From: Bacteroidales bacterium
GTDB lineage: Bacteria; Bacteroidota; Bacteroidia; Bacteroidales; GWA2-32-17
DNA: 40,791 bases
Assembly: GCA_026417155.1 (NCBI GenBank)
Contig: JAOADU010000071.1
Location: forward strand, 1-40,791
Reading direction: 5' to 3'
Below are positions 20,151 to 29,529 of the stretch, piece by piece. The notes under the pieces are model-generated. The model made no database searches. It saw nothing but the letters and a program-made list of their open reading frames with translations, and was not told the origin of the DNA. Position 1 is the first letter of the stretch. The number at the start of each line of letters is the position of its first letter. The translations under genes and the position numbers were made by a program.

Positions 20151-23100
20151 ATGAACGAAATTTCCAAAATTTTTGACAATGAAGAAAATCTAAATCGCTT
20201 ATTAAGAGAGAGTAAAGAGCGATTAAAAGAGCTTAATTGTATTAATAAAACTACCGATTTAATTAAACAAGGCTTAAATATTGATGAAACACTTCAAGCT
20301 ATATGTAATTTGCTTCCACCTGCTTATCAATATCCAGAATATACTGTTTGTTGTATTGAATATGATGGAAAAAAATACATATCCGATTTCTTTATCGAAA
20401 CTCAATGGCTGCAACAATCCGACTTCGTTACAGCCGAAGGAAAAAAAGGTTCTATAAAAGTATATTATACAAAAGAATTTCCCAGGGAAAGTGATGAAGG
20501 ACCCTTTTTAGTCGAAGAAAGAAATCTTATCAATAACATAGCTACACTTATATCAAACTATATAAACAGTCAAAAAATTAAAGAAATATTGCACTACGAT
20601 GAGCCTAAAATTGATCTGACAAATATACAACAATCGGCACAGCTATACTCACGTCAATTATTGCAAAAATTTATTAACAAAGATTATTACGAAAGAGATA
20701 TTTATCACGATTTAATGCCTTTTAAAGTAAAAGAAATATTACTCATTGCCAATTTATACGATGCCTTTAGCATAGAAAAAGAAGGAAGATTTACAGAACA
20801 TATTTTGGGCGAATATTACAAACTTAACTTGACATCGTTACCCAGAATTACAGGAGTTTCGAGCGAAGAAGAAGCCCTTTTTTTATTGAAACAAAGGCAT
20901 TTCGACTTAATAATTATCATGATGGGATCTGATAAAAAGATGCCCTTTTCCTTATGTGAAACCATTAAAGCAAATTATCCTTATATTTCCACATATTTAC
21001 TTCTAAATAATGATAACGATATTCAATATTTAAAAAAGTATAACTTTTACAAATCTAGTTTCGACAAAGTTTTTGTATGGAATGGCGACTCCAAAATATT
21101 TTTCGCCATGGTAAAATTACTAGAAGATAAAGTAAACATAGAAAACGATTCAAAATTAGGAGTAATTCATGCCATTGTTTTAGTTGAAGATTCCCCAAAA
21201 TATTATAGTCGTTTCTTACCTGCACTTTACAATGCTGTTTTAGAACAAACACAACGACTAATAGAAGAAGTCAATACAGATGAATTATACAAAGTACTTA
21301 AACTAAGAGCAAGACCAAAAATTTTACATGCTTGCACATACGAAGAAGCCATGAGCTTGTATGAACGATACAAAGACATTATTATTTGTTTAATTACCGA
21401 TATCCGTTTCCCAAAAGGCAAGAAAGAAGATCCTACAGCAGGATTTCAGTTAGTTGATTATGTGCAAGCTACAAACCCTACCATGCCCATTTTAATGCAA
21501 TCGTCCGACGCCGAAAATATGAAAAAAGCTTTCGAACGGGGAGTGATGTTTTTAAATAAATCATCCGATAGTTTAATACAAGACTTAAAAGATTTTATTA
21601 TCTATCATTTGGGTTTTGGACATTTTGTATTTCGTTCTACCGAAGGTAAACAACTTGCCATTGCACGAAATTTAAAAGAATTTGAAAACCTTTTAAAACA
21701 AATACCTGACGAATCACTAACATATCATGCTTTAAAAAATCACTTCTCTCTTTGGATGATGGCACGTGGTGAAATTGAAATTGCTAGAAAAATAAAGCCA
21801 TACAGAGTACAAGACTTTAAAAGTCCGCAAGAAATAAGAGAGTTTTTATTAAAAATAATACAGAAACACAAAATTGAGAAAGATAAAGGAAAAATTGTTC
21901 AATTCGATCCGGACGCATTAACCGAAGAAAGTAACATAGTTACGTTGAGTAGCGGTTCTCTTGGTGGCAAAGGCAGAGGATTAGCATTTGTCAACACACT
22001 TATTTATAATTACGACTTTTCCAATGTTATTCCCGGTATTTGTATTCGGACACCAGTTACCAGTATTATCGGAACAGACGAATTTGATTATTTTTTGCAT
22101 CGCAACAAATTATATTCACTAATACATGAAGAAACCGATTTTAACAACCTCAAAGAACATTTTGTAAAAGGTGAGCTGTCGTATGAACTAATGAAAAAGT
22201 TAAAAATATTTATTAAAAAAATTAAAAAGCCATTAGCTGTACGTTCTTCCAGCCTACTCGAAGATTCGCTAAGTCAACCTTTTTCGGGTGTTTTTGAAAC
22301 TTATTTGCTTCCCAATAATCACCCCGACGAATCGGTACGTTTACAGCAATTAGCAACTGCCATCAAACTAGTATATGCTTCCGTTTTTTCGCCAAATGCA
22401 CGGCTATATTTCGATGCCATTCAATATAAAGTAGAAGAGGAAAAAATGGCTGTTGTTATTCAGGAAGTAGTTGGTAGAGAATACCATCAATATTATTATC
22501 CACATATAAGTGGCACAGCTCAGTCGCACAATTTTTATCCTGTAGGTCACATGAAGCCCGAAGAAGGGTTTGCAGTAATTGCACTTGGCTTAGGACAATA
22601 CGTTGTAGAAGGAGAAAAAACTTATCGTTTTTCGCCACGTTATCCCAAAATAGACATTATGAGTTTGAACGACATTGTCAACAACTCTCAAACCGAATTT
22701 TTTGCAATTAACCTAAAGCAAAATAATCCTAATTTAATGGAAGGCGAAAATGCAAGCTTAGCTCGACTCGACTTATACGAAGCCGAAATGCACGAAACAC
22801 TTAAACATTTAGCATCGGTTTACAATCCCGAAAACGATACCCTCGAAGCAGGGCTTTCGAAACAAGGTCCACGAGTTGTCAATTTTGCAAATATTCTTAA
22901 GTACGAATACATCCCACTAGCTCAAACTATCGAAGTAGTATTAAGTATTGTAAAAGAAGCCATGGGGACACCCGTTGAAATAGAATTTGCTGTTGATTTA
23001 GAAAAAAACGAAAAAAATAACCTTCCTTCATTTTATTTGTTACAAATTAAACCCTTGTTAGGTAGCGAAAAAGATTTTCATGTAGATTTTTCGAAATTTT

Positions 23101-23618
23101 CAAACGAAAAAACTATATTACGATCATCAAAAAGCATGGGAAACGGAAAGATAGAAGGATTACAAGATATTATTTTCGTAATTCCCGAAGCATTCAATAA
23201 CCTTTATACCGAAGACATGGCTTTAGAAATAGAACAAATAAACCGAGATTTCCTAAAACAAAATAAAAAATACATACTCATAGGTCCGGGACGCTGGGGT
23301 ACACGCGACAAATTTATTGGAATACCCGTTGTATGGTCGCAAATTTCTGCTGCCAAGGTTATTGTTGAAACGGAATTGCCCAATTTCCCGCTCGATGCTT
23401 CGCTAGGTTCTCACTTTTTCCATAATGTAACTGCCATGAATGTTGGGTATTTTTCGGTAAAAATGATGAATGATTTTGACTTTATCAATTGGGAACTTAT
23501 TCAGCAAGCACATACTGTCAAACAACTACATTTTTTTAAACATGTGCATTTCAACGAACCTGTTAGCGTATATATGGACGGATCAAAACAAAAAGCTATC
23601 ATTGTTTTAGAAAGTTAA
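20151..23618 (+). CDS. Signalling-type protein with GAF-like N-terminus, receiver (REC) domain(s) and PEP/pyruvate-binding ATP-grasp domain (PPDK_N)
   Basis: REC signature IVLVEDS...ICLITDIRFP...ILMQSSD...VMFLNKSSD; PPDK_N signature SSGSLGGKGRGLAF, AVRSSSLLEDSLSQPFSGVFETYL; C-terminal GPGRWGTRDKFIGIPVVWSQISAAKVIVE. Confidence 0.85.
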   Translation: MNEISKIFDNEENLNRLLRESKERLKELNCINKTTDLIKQGLNIDETLQAICNLLPPAYQYPEYTVCCIEYDGKKYISDFFIETQWLQQSDFVTAEGKKGSIKVYYTKEFPRESDEGPFLVEERNLINNIATLISNYINSQKIKEILHYDEPKIDLTNIQQSAQLYSRQLLQKFINKDYYERDIYHDLMPFKVKEILLIANLYDAFSIEKEGRFTEHILGEYYKLNLTSLPRITGVSSEEEALFLLKQRHFDLIIIMMGSDKKMPFSLCETIKANYPYISTYLLLNNDNDIQYLKKYNFYKSSFDKVFVWNGDSKIFFAMVKLLEDKVNIENDSKLGVIHAIVLVEDSPKYYSRFLPALYNAVLEQTQRLIEEVNTDELYKVLKLRARPKILHACTYEEAMSLYERYKDIIICLITDIRFPKGKKEDPTAGFQLVDYVQATNPTMPILMQSSDAENMKKAFERGVMFLNKSSDSLIQDLKDFIIYHLGFGHFVFRSTEGKQLAIARNLKEFENLLKQIPDESLTYHALKNHFSLWMMARGEIEIARKIKPYRVQDFKSPQEIREFLLKIIQKHKIEKDKGKIVQFDPDALTEESNIVTLSSGSLGGKGRGLAFVNTLIYNYDFSNVIPGICIRTPVTSIIGTDEFDYFLHRNKLYSLIHEETDFNNLKEHFVKGELSYELMKKLKIFIKKIKKPLAVRSSSLLEDSLSQPFSGVFETYLLPNNHPDESVRLQQLATAIKLVYASVFSPNARLYFDAIQYKVEEEKMAVVIQEVVGREYHQYYYPHISGTAQSHNFYPVGHMKPEEGFAVIALGLGQYVVEGEKTYRFSPRYPKIDIMSLNDIVNNSQTEFFAINLKQNNPNLMEGENASLARLDLYEAEMHETLKHLASVYNPENDTLEAGLSKQGPRVVNFANILKYEYIPLAQTIEVVLSIVKEAMGTPVEIEFAVDLEKNEKNNLPSFYLLQIKPLLGSEKDFHVDFSKFSNEKTILRSSKSMGNGKIEGLQDIIFVIPEAFNNLYTEDMALEIEQINRDFLKQNKKYILIGPGRWGTRDKFIGIPVVWSQISAAKVIVETELPNFPLDASLGSHFFHNVTAMNVGYFSVKMMNDFDFINWELIQQAHTVKQLHFFKHVHFNEPVSVYMDGSKQKAIIVLES

Positions 23619-23625
23619 CGAATAA

Positions 23626-23657
23626 TTTGCTAATTTCTCAAAAAAAATGTAGGTTTG
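23626..23657 (+). promoter_or_regulatory. Candidate Bacteroidota promoter (TTTG-N20-TAGGTTTG)
   Basis: Perfect -33 TTTG and -7 TANNTTTG, 21 nt before the ATG at 23679. Confidence 0.65.
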
Positions 23658-23678
23658 CAGTCCTAAAAAAATTGTCTC

Positions 23679-24380
23679 ATGGAAGAAAACAATAAAAAAA
23701 ACACTACTGATAATGAGTTAGAAAACGAATCGATGCTAAGTAAAACTGAACAATTTATTGATAAAAACAAAAAGAGTATTACTTACATCATTGGAGGCCT
23801 TATTGTGGTTGTTGCATTATTCTTTATATACAAGAAAAGTTACTTAGCTCCACTCGAAGACGAAGCCCATCAGGAAATGTTTATGGCAGAAAATTACTTT
23901 GCTAAAGATTCTTTTAAATTAGCATTAAATGGAGATGGTCAATATCCTGGCTTTCTAACAATTATTGATGAATACAGCTCTACCACTGCTGGGAATTTAG
24001 CTAATTATTATGCAGGAATATGTTACTTACGTCTAGGCCAGTTTGAAAAGGCAATTCAATATTTAGAAGAATATTCTACAGACGATGTTTTACTTTATGC
24101 TACAAAAAATGGTTCTATTGGAGATGCTTACCTTGAATTAGGTAAAACTGATGAAGCTATCAAATATTATAAAAAAGCTTCGTACGATAAACCCAATCAA
24201 TTTTCCTCGCCATTTTACTTAATGAAATTAGGCTTTGCATACGAAAAGCTCGAACAATGGGATAAAGCTTTAGAAACATACGAATATATTGAAAAACAAT
24301 ACAATCGTACGAATGAAGGTCGAAAAGTAGAAAAATATATTACACGTGTTAAAATAAAATTAAATAAAGAAGATCTTTAA
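23679..24380 (+). CDS. Membrane-anchored tetratricopeptide-repeat protein
   Basis: Single TM (SITYIIGGLIVVVALFFIY) followed by TPR-like repeats (ANYYAGICYLRLGQFEKAIQYLEE; GSIGDAYLELGKTDEAIKYYKKA). Confidence 0.88.
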   Translation: MEENNKKNTTDNELENESMLSKTEQFIDKNKKSITYIIGGLIVVVALFFIYKKSYLAPLEDEAHQEMFMAENYFAKDSFKLALNGDGQYPGFLTIIDEYSSTTAGNLANYYAGICYLRLGQFEKAIQYLEEYSTDDVLLYATKNGSIGDAYLELGKTDEAIKYYKKASYDKPNQFSSPFYLMKLGFAYEKLEQWDKALETYEYIEKQYNRTNEGRKVEKYITRVKIKLNKEDL

Positions 24381-24383
24381 CAT

Positions 24384-24884
24384 ATGCCAACCAAATTTAA
24401 AAAGCAAGAAAAAGGAGAACTTAATGGTTCTCCTTTTTCATTCGGAATAGTAGTAGCCGAATGGAATCCCGATGTTACAGAAAAATTATTATTTGGTGCC
24501 ATCGAAACTTTAAAAAAATTAAAAGTTCCCGAAAATCAAATTACCGTAATAAAAGTACCGGGTAGTGTAGAATTAACTAAAGGTGCTCAATGGCTCGCCA
24601 ATACCATGCAATTCGATGCTATTATTTGTTTAGGTTGCGTAATACAAGGCGAAACTAAACATTTCGATTATGTATGTCAGAGTGTTACTCATGGAATAAC
24701 AGAGCTTAATTTACAATACGATATCCCTTTCATTTTCGGAGTATTAACTACATTAAATCAACAACAAGCATTAGAAAGAGCTGGTGGCAAACATGGCAAT
24801 AAAGGCAGCGAATGTGCCGAAACGGCAATTAAAATGGCATACTTAAGGAAAAAAGTTGAAGGAAATACTGCCTTAAAAATGTAA
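24384..24884 (+). CDS. ribH: 6,7-dimethyl-8-ribityllumazine synthase
   Basis: FGIVVAEWNPDVTEKLLFGA, VPGSVELTKGAQWLA, ICLGCVIQGETKHFDYVCQSVTHGI, IPFIFGVLTTLNQQQALERAGGKHGNKGSECAETAIKM. Confidence 0.97.
   Translation: MPTKFKKQEKGELNGSPFSFGIVVAEWNPDVTEKLLFGAIETLKKLKVPENQITVIKVPGSVELTKGAQWLANTMQFDAIICLGCVIQGETKHFDYVCQSVTHGITELNLQYDIPFIFGVLTTLNQQQALERAGGKHGNKGSECAETAIKMAYLRKKVEGNTALKM
24409..24438. terminator. Perfect 12-bp terminator-like hairpin inside the 5' end of ribH (AAAAAGGAGAAC-TTAATG-GTTCTCCTTTTT)
   Basis: Fully complementary arms with A-tract and T-tract, 6-nt loop; lies within ribH codons 9-18. Confidence 0.6.
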
Positions 24885-24894
24885 ACATTTCTTG

Positions 24895-24968
24895 TAGCGA
24901 GAGCCGGGATTGAACCGGCGACCTCATGATTATGAATCATGCGCTCTAACCAACTGAGCTACCTCGCC
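24895..24968 (-). tRNA. tRNA-Met (anticodon CAT), elongator type likely; CCA not encoded
   Basis: GGCGAGGTAGCTCAGTTGGTTAGAGCGCATGATTCATAATCATGAGGTCGCCGGTTCAATCCCGGCTCTCGCTA folds as a cloverleaf with CATGA/TCATG anticodon stem and TTCATAA loop; tRNA-Ile(CAT) not formally excluded. Confidence 0.95.
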
Positions 24969-25083
24969 ATTTGTCTTATTTGATATTTCAATGAACGGTT
25001 CTACGCTCAATAGGCTTTTAAAAAGCGACTGCAAAAATAATTTTTTTCCATAAAAAAAACAAATAGCGAAATAAAATTATTAC

Positions 25084-27807
25084 CTAAACTAGCTCAATTC
25101 TTACCACAGAATACTTAAACGGAGCAATTTTCGAAATTGGATCCTTTTCGTTTCTTGTTAACGCATTGACTGGCGCTTCATGAAAATGCCAAGGCATGAA
25201 CACTTCGCCGGGTAAAACTTCATCGCTTATTATGGCTTTTGTAGTTAACTCTCCGCGCGGTGAAACTACTTTAACCTTTGCATGATTTGAAATATTGTAT
25301 TTTTGAGCATCTTCGGGATGAATTAACACATAAGATTCATTTGCAAAAGTATTTAACACTTCGCTTTTACGCGTCATAGTGGCAGAATGGTATTGATATA
25401 ATATTCGACCGCTATTCATCACTAATGGAAACTCGACAGACGGTTTTTCGCTTTGTTCCTGATATTCTACAGGATATATTTTTGCTTTGCCCGTCAACGT
25501 ATTAAACTTTTCCGTATATAGCGTTGATGTGCCCGGATGTTGTTCGTGCCAACATGGCCATTGTATTCCTTGTTTATCGATTCGCTCGTATGAAATACCA
25601 CTCATAATGGGTGCTACTTGACGAATTTCGTTCCATATCTCTTCTTCATTATTGTAATTTCCAATATTTATACTCATCCGATTAGCAATTTCTACAATAA
25701 TTTTCCAGTCGGGCCAAATATTTTTATCAGAAACAATAGCTTTACGAAGACGTAATACCCTTCTATCACTATTTACAACTGTACCATCTTTCTCAAATAA
25801 CGACGTAGCAGGTAAAACAACATGAGCATATGCTGCAGTTTCTGTCATAAAAATATCTTGTACAATTAAAAATTCAAGATTTTGTAATGCCTCAATCGTA
25901 TGCAGTTGATTGGGATCCGTTACCACAGGATTTTCGCCCATAATATACATCGCTTTAACCTTACGCTCATGTGCCGCGTCCATAATTTCCAAAGTGGTTA
26001 ATCCTGGATTGGGATCTAATTGTTCGAAAGGCACTTGCCATATATCAGCAACTTTTTTTCTAATCTCTTCATTTGTAACAGGAATATAACCCGGATACAT
26101 TATAGGACTTGCTCCTACATCTGTTGCTCCTTGTACATTGTTTTGCCCACGGGGTGGATTGACGCCACATCGTTCTCTTCCTATTTGTCCCGTAATTAAA
26201 CACATATTCAACAAAGCAAATACGTTGTTTGTACCTACTGTTTGTTGGCTCATACCCATTCCCGTTGCAATCATAGCAGTTGGAGCTGTAGCATACATTA
26301 TGGCAGCTTCTGAAAATAGTTTCTCTGGAACACCCGTAATCTTTTCTACAATATCGGGAGTATATTTCATAACTACTTTTTCCAACTGCTTAAATGTTTC
26401 CCAGCCTCCTTCTATTCGTTGCTCAATGAATGATTTATTTATTAAATCATTTTTAATAATTACATACATCATACCGTTCAATAATGCCACATCAGTAGCC
26501 AAACGAGGTTGAAGGAAGATATCGGCATATTTTACCAAAGGAGTCCACTTAGGATCGATAACGATTATTTTTTGTCCTTTTTGTTTTCCTCGTTTAATAA
26601 ATGTTGCCGTAACAGGATGAGTCTCTATGATATTATTGCCAATAACTATTAAACAATCGGTTGTTTCAAAATCTTCAATAGAGTTGCTTCCTGCTCCATC
26701 GCCCAATGAGCGAATCATTGCAGCAACAGTTGAAGCATGGCACAAACGGGTACAATAATCTACATTATTATTTCCAAAAGCTATTCGAATAAATTTTTGA
26801 AAAATATAGTTGTCTTCGTTTGAACATTTAGCAGAACTATAACCCGCTAAAGCTTTATTACCATATTTTTGTTTTATCTCGGCAAATTTTTGAGCAACAA
26901 TAGTTAAAGCTTCTTCCCATGTTGTAGGTACTAATTTACCATTTTTGCGTACGAGCGGTTGAGTTAATCTTTCTTTATGGTTAGCATACTGATAACCGAA
27001 GCGACCTTTTACACACAAACGTCCATAATTGGGCGATACATCTTCAACTCCATTGATACGCACAATTTTATTATCCTGCACCCACACTTCTATCTGACAA
27101 CCCACACCACAATAGGGACAAGAAGTAATCACTTTTCGCTGAATTTTATTTACATCAATCACTTCCCTATTAGGTTTTTCTACTATTGCACCGGTAGGAC
27201 ATAATTGAATACACTCGCCACATCCGTCACACTCCGAATCGCCCCAATTAGCCAATCCGGCAACAATATACTTTTGAATTCCTCTATCGGCAAAACTTAA
27301 TACCCCTTTCCCTTGCAGTTCTTCACATGCCTTAATACATCGAAAGCATCGAATACACTTAGACGAATCGTATGTCAATACTGGCGAGGTATCATCTATC
27401 ACACGAGGAATATTTTGCCAAAACGATTGAATGGGTCTTTCTTTGGTATTTAATAATTGATATTTCTCTATTAAAGGCTTAAATTCATCTACATACGTTG
27501 CATCGTATTCTTCGTTATGTTCGGCCAATAAATACGCTAACGTATGGCGACGATTTCTTTCCAACTCTTCGTCGAATGCTATTACATTCATTCCATCGGT
27601 TACTTGAACCGTACACGACATTACTAAACCTTGTACTCCTGCTATTTTAACAACACACAACCGACATGCACCCGTTGGGCTCAATCGTGGATGATAGCAT
27701 AACCCAGGAATTTCGAAGCCATTTTCACGAGCAACTTTTAATAAATTATCGCCCTTTTTGGCAACTATTGGTTTATCATTTATTTGGATTGTTACATACT
27801 CGCTCAT
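25084..27807 (-). CDS. NAD-linked formate dehydrogenase catalytic (alpha) subunit, Cys-type, with NuoG-like N-terminal Fe-S domains
   Basis: N-terminal CYHPRLSPTGACRLC, CIRCFRCIKAC, CDGCGECIQLCP, CPYCGVGCQIEV, DYCTRLCHASTVAAM, MGENPVVTDPN, VLPATSLFEKDGTVVNSDRRV; molydopterin dinucleotide-binding C-terminus. Confidence 0.93.
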   Translation of the reverse strand: MSEYVTIQINDKPIVAKKGDNLLKVARENGFEIPGLCYHPRLSPTGACRLCVVKIAGVQGLVMSCTVQVTDGMNVIAFDEELERNRRHTLAYLLAEHNEEYDATYVDEFKPLIEKYQLLNTKERPIQSFWQNIPRVIDDTSPVLTYDSSKCIRCFRCIKACEELQGKGVLSFADRGIQKYIVAGLANWGDSECDGCGECIQLCPTGAIVEKPNREVIDVNKIQRKVITSCPYCGVGCQIEVWVQDNKIVRINGVEDVSPNYGRLCVKGRFGYQYANHKERLTQPLVRKNGKLVPTTWEEALTIVAQKFAEIKQKYGNKALAGYSSAKCSNEDNYIFQKFIRIAFGNNNVDYCTRLCHASTVAAMIRSLGDGAGSNSIEDFETTDCLIVIGNNIIETHPVTATFIKRGKQKGQKIIVIDPKWTPLVKYADIFLQPRLATDVALLNGMMYVIIKNDLINKSFIEQRIEGGWETFKQLEKVVMKYTPDIVEKITGVPEKLFSEAAIMYATAPTAMIATGMGMSQQTVGTNNVFALLNMCLITGQIGRERCGVNPPRGQNNVQGATDVGASPIMYPGYIPVTNEEIRKKVADIWQVPFEQLDPNPGLTTLEIMDAAHERKVKAMYIMGENPVVTDPNQLHTIEALQNLEFLIVQDIFMTETAAYAHVVLPATSLFEKDGTVVNSDRRVLRLRKAIVSDKNIWPDWKIIVEIANRMSINIGNYNNEEEIWNEIRQVAPIMSGISYERIDKQGIQWPCWHEQHPGTSTLYTEKFNTLTGKAKIYPVEYQEQSEKPSVEFPLVMNSGRILYQYHSATMTRKSEVLNTFANESYVLIHPEDAQKYNISNHAKVKVVSPRGELTTKAIISDEVLPGEVFMPWHFHEAPVNALTRNEKDPISKIAPFKYSVVRIELV

Positions 27808-27818
27808 AACACACTTTT

Positions 27819-29039
27819 TTAATTATTAAAGTATTTTGAAAACGATTTAATAGGTAAAATAGGGCTTTGTCCTAAAGGACATAACGAATTTTTTGCCATA
27901 TATTCTGCTTGCTGAAGCATCCAATTAATATCAACATTGGAAATATTTTTGCTATGTTCATAAAGTATCGTTGTTCCTATACGACAAGGCACACATTTAC
28001 CACACGATTCATGTTTAAAGAACTCCAAAATATTCGACAACAAGCCCTTCAAGTTAGTAGTATTGTCCAATACCATTACTGCGCCAGAACCCAATGTTGC
28101 TCCTTTTTCTTTTAGTGTTTCGTAGGCTAATGGTACATCTAAAAAGGTAACATCTACAAATGTTCCAGCAGCTCCACCAATTAATGCGCCTTTAAATTCA
28201 TAGTTTGCCTCCATTCCTCCGCATACTTCATAAATAAGTTCACGTAAAGTAATTCCCAATGGCAATTCGTAAACTCCTGGTTGCTTTACATTACCACTTA
28301 CGCAAAATAACTTAGTTCCTTTCGATTCTGATGTTCCGATAGAAGCATAAACCTCGCTACCATTAGTAATAATAAAGGGTATATGGCTAAATGTTTCTAC
28401 ATTATTTATTAACGTTGGTTTATTCCATAAGCCTTTCTCGGCCGGGAACGGAGGTTTTATCCTTGGATAACCTCTTTTACCTTCAAGAGATTCAATAAGT
28501 GTTAATTCCTCGCCACATAAATACGAACCTGCACCTATGTATATTTCTAAATCAAAAGAAAAGCTTCCTTGCAGTATGTTTTGCCCTAACAAATTGTGCT
28601 GATAGCATACCATGATGGCATGTTGCATTGATTGAATAGATTTTTCATACTCTCCACGAATATAAATAAATCCTTTGGTTGCTCCCACAGCATATGCTGC
28701 AATAGTCATGCCTTCAATAACAATATAAGGATTTTTCTCCATGATATACCTATCTTTAAAAGTGCCGGGTTCGCCCTCGTCGGCATTGCATACTACATAA
28801 ATCTGATTACAATTATCGCACGATCTTTTTGTAAAACTTTGCTTCATACCTGTGGGAAAGCCTGCACCCCCGCGCCCCCTCAATCCCGATTTTTTAATCG
28901 ATTCTACAATTGCATCGGGATTCATTGAAAGGGCTTTCTTTAATGCCTCAAAACCACTTGTTTTTATGTAATTTTCTATATTATTCAGGTCGTAGCGATC
29001 TGAATCTTTTAACGATATTTGCCAATTGTTATAATTCAT
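27819..29039 (-). CDS. NuoF/FdsB-like NADH-binding subunit (short form)
   Basis: GRGGAGFPTGMKQ, CNADEGEPGTFKDRYIMEKNPY, ESCGKCVPCRIGT; lacks the N-terminal thioredoxin-like and C-terminal ferredoxin extensions of the 16265-18043 paralog. Confidence 0.94.
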   Translation of the reverse strand: MNYNNWQISLKDSDRYDLNNIENYIKTSGFEALKKALSMNPDAIVESIKKSGLRGRGGAGFPTGMKQSFTKRSCDNCNQIYVVCNADEGEPGTFKDRYIMEKNPYIVIEGMTIAAYAVGATKGFIYIRGEYEKSIQSMQHAIMVCYQHNLLGQNILQGSFSFDLEIYIGAGSYLCGEELTLIESLEGKRGYPRIKPPFPAEKGLWNKPTLINNVETFSHIPFIITNGSEVYASIGTSESKGTKLFCVSGNVKQPGVYELPLGITLRELIYEVCGGMEANYEFKGALIGGAAGTFVDVTFLDVPLAYETLKEKGATLGSGAVMVLDNTTNLKGLLSNILEFFKHESCGKCVPCRIGTTILYEHSKNISNVDINWMLQQAEYMAKNSLCPLGQSPILPIKSFSKYFNN

Positions 29040-29529
29040 AATTGTTTGTTTTTAAGGCATGTAATATTTCATCTATTTTTTCTCGAGTTAAATTTGAATA
29101 TATTGTATTGTTTACCATCATCGCTGGTGCTTGTTCGCAATGGCCTAAACATTCGGTAGTTTCGATTGTAAACAAACCATCTGCACTAATATTTTCGGTA
29201 CTTGCAGTAAGTTGTAAATGTTCTTCCAAATAATTTTTCAAGTTGAATGAGCCTTTCATATAACACACGGGCGATTTGCACAATCGAATAATATATTTTC
29301 CCCGAGGTTTAGTACTAAACATAGAATAATATGTTACAATACCATATACTTGTCCAAGTGTAATATTAAAATACTTAGCTACGGCTTTCATGGCATCTGA
29401 TGAAATATAATGCTGAGGATTAGCATTTTGCAACGAATGCAAAGCTTTCAAAATTTCTGTCCTCTCTGGACGAAATTGATTTAAAATTTCAAAATTATTT
29501 TCGTCATTCTTATTGTTTTGCATAATCAT
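29029..29529 (-). CDS. NuoE/FdsG-like [2Fe-2S] subunit
   Basis: TYYSMFSTKPRGKYIIRLCKSPVCYMKGS, ETTECLGHCEQAPAMMVNNTIYSNLT. Confidence 0.93.
   Translation of the reverse strand: MIMQNNKNDENNFEILNQFRPERTEILKALHSLQNANPQHYISSDAMKAVAKYFNITLGQVYGIVTYYSMFSTKPRGKYIIRLCKSPVCYMKGSFNLKNYLEEHLQLTASTENISADGLFTIETTECLGHCEQAPAMMVNNTIYSNLTREKIDEILHALKTNNYEL

Noticed and set aside
24758-24940. 60-aa minus-strand ORF (MIHNHEVAGSIPALATRNV...)
   Set aside because: Its N-terminus is the translated tRNA-Met gene (the 'HEVAGSIPA' signature is typical of spurious tRNA translations), and the rest is antisense to ribH.
26138-26512. 124-aa plus-strand ORF antisense to the formate dehydrogenase gene
   Set aside because: Fully contained antisense to a well-supported CDS; composition mirrors codon bias of the opposite strand and no domain is recognisable. 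The same reasoning was applied to the other short antisense ORFs (e.g. 16935-17270, 28632-28928, 14382-14645).
26738-26744. Possible selenocysteine codon in formate dehydrogenase
   Set aside because: The active-site codon reads TGC (Cys) on the coding strand, not TGA.
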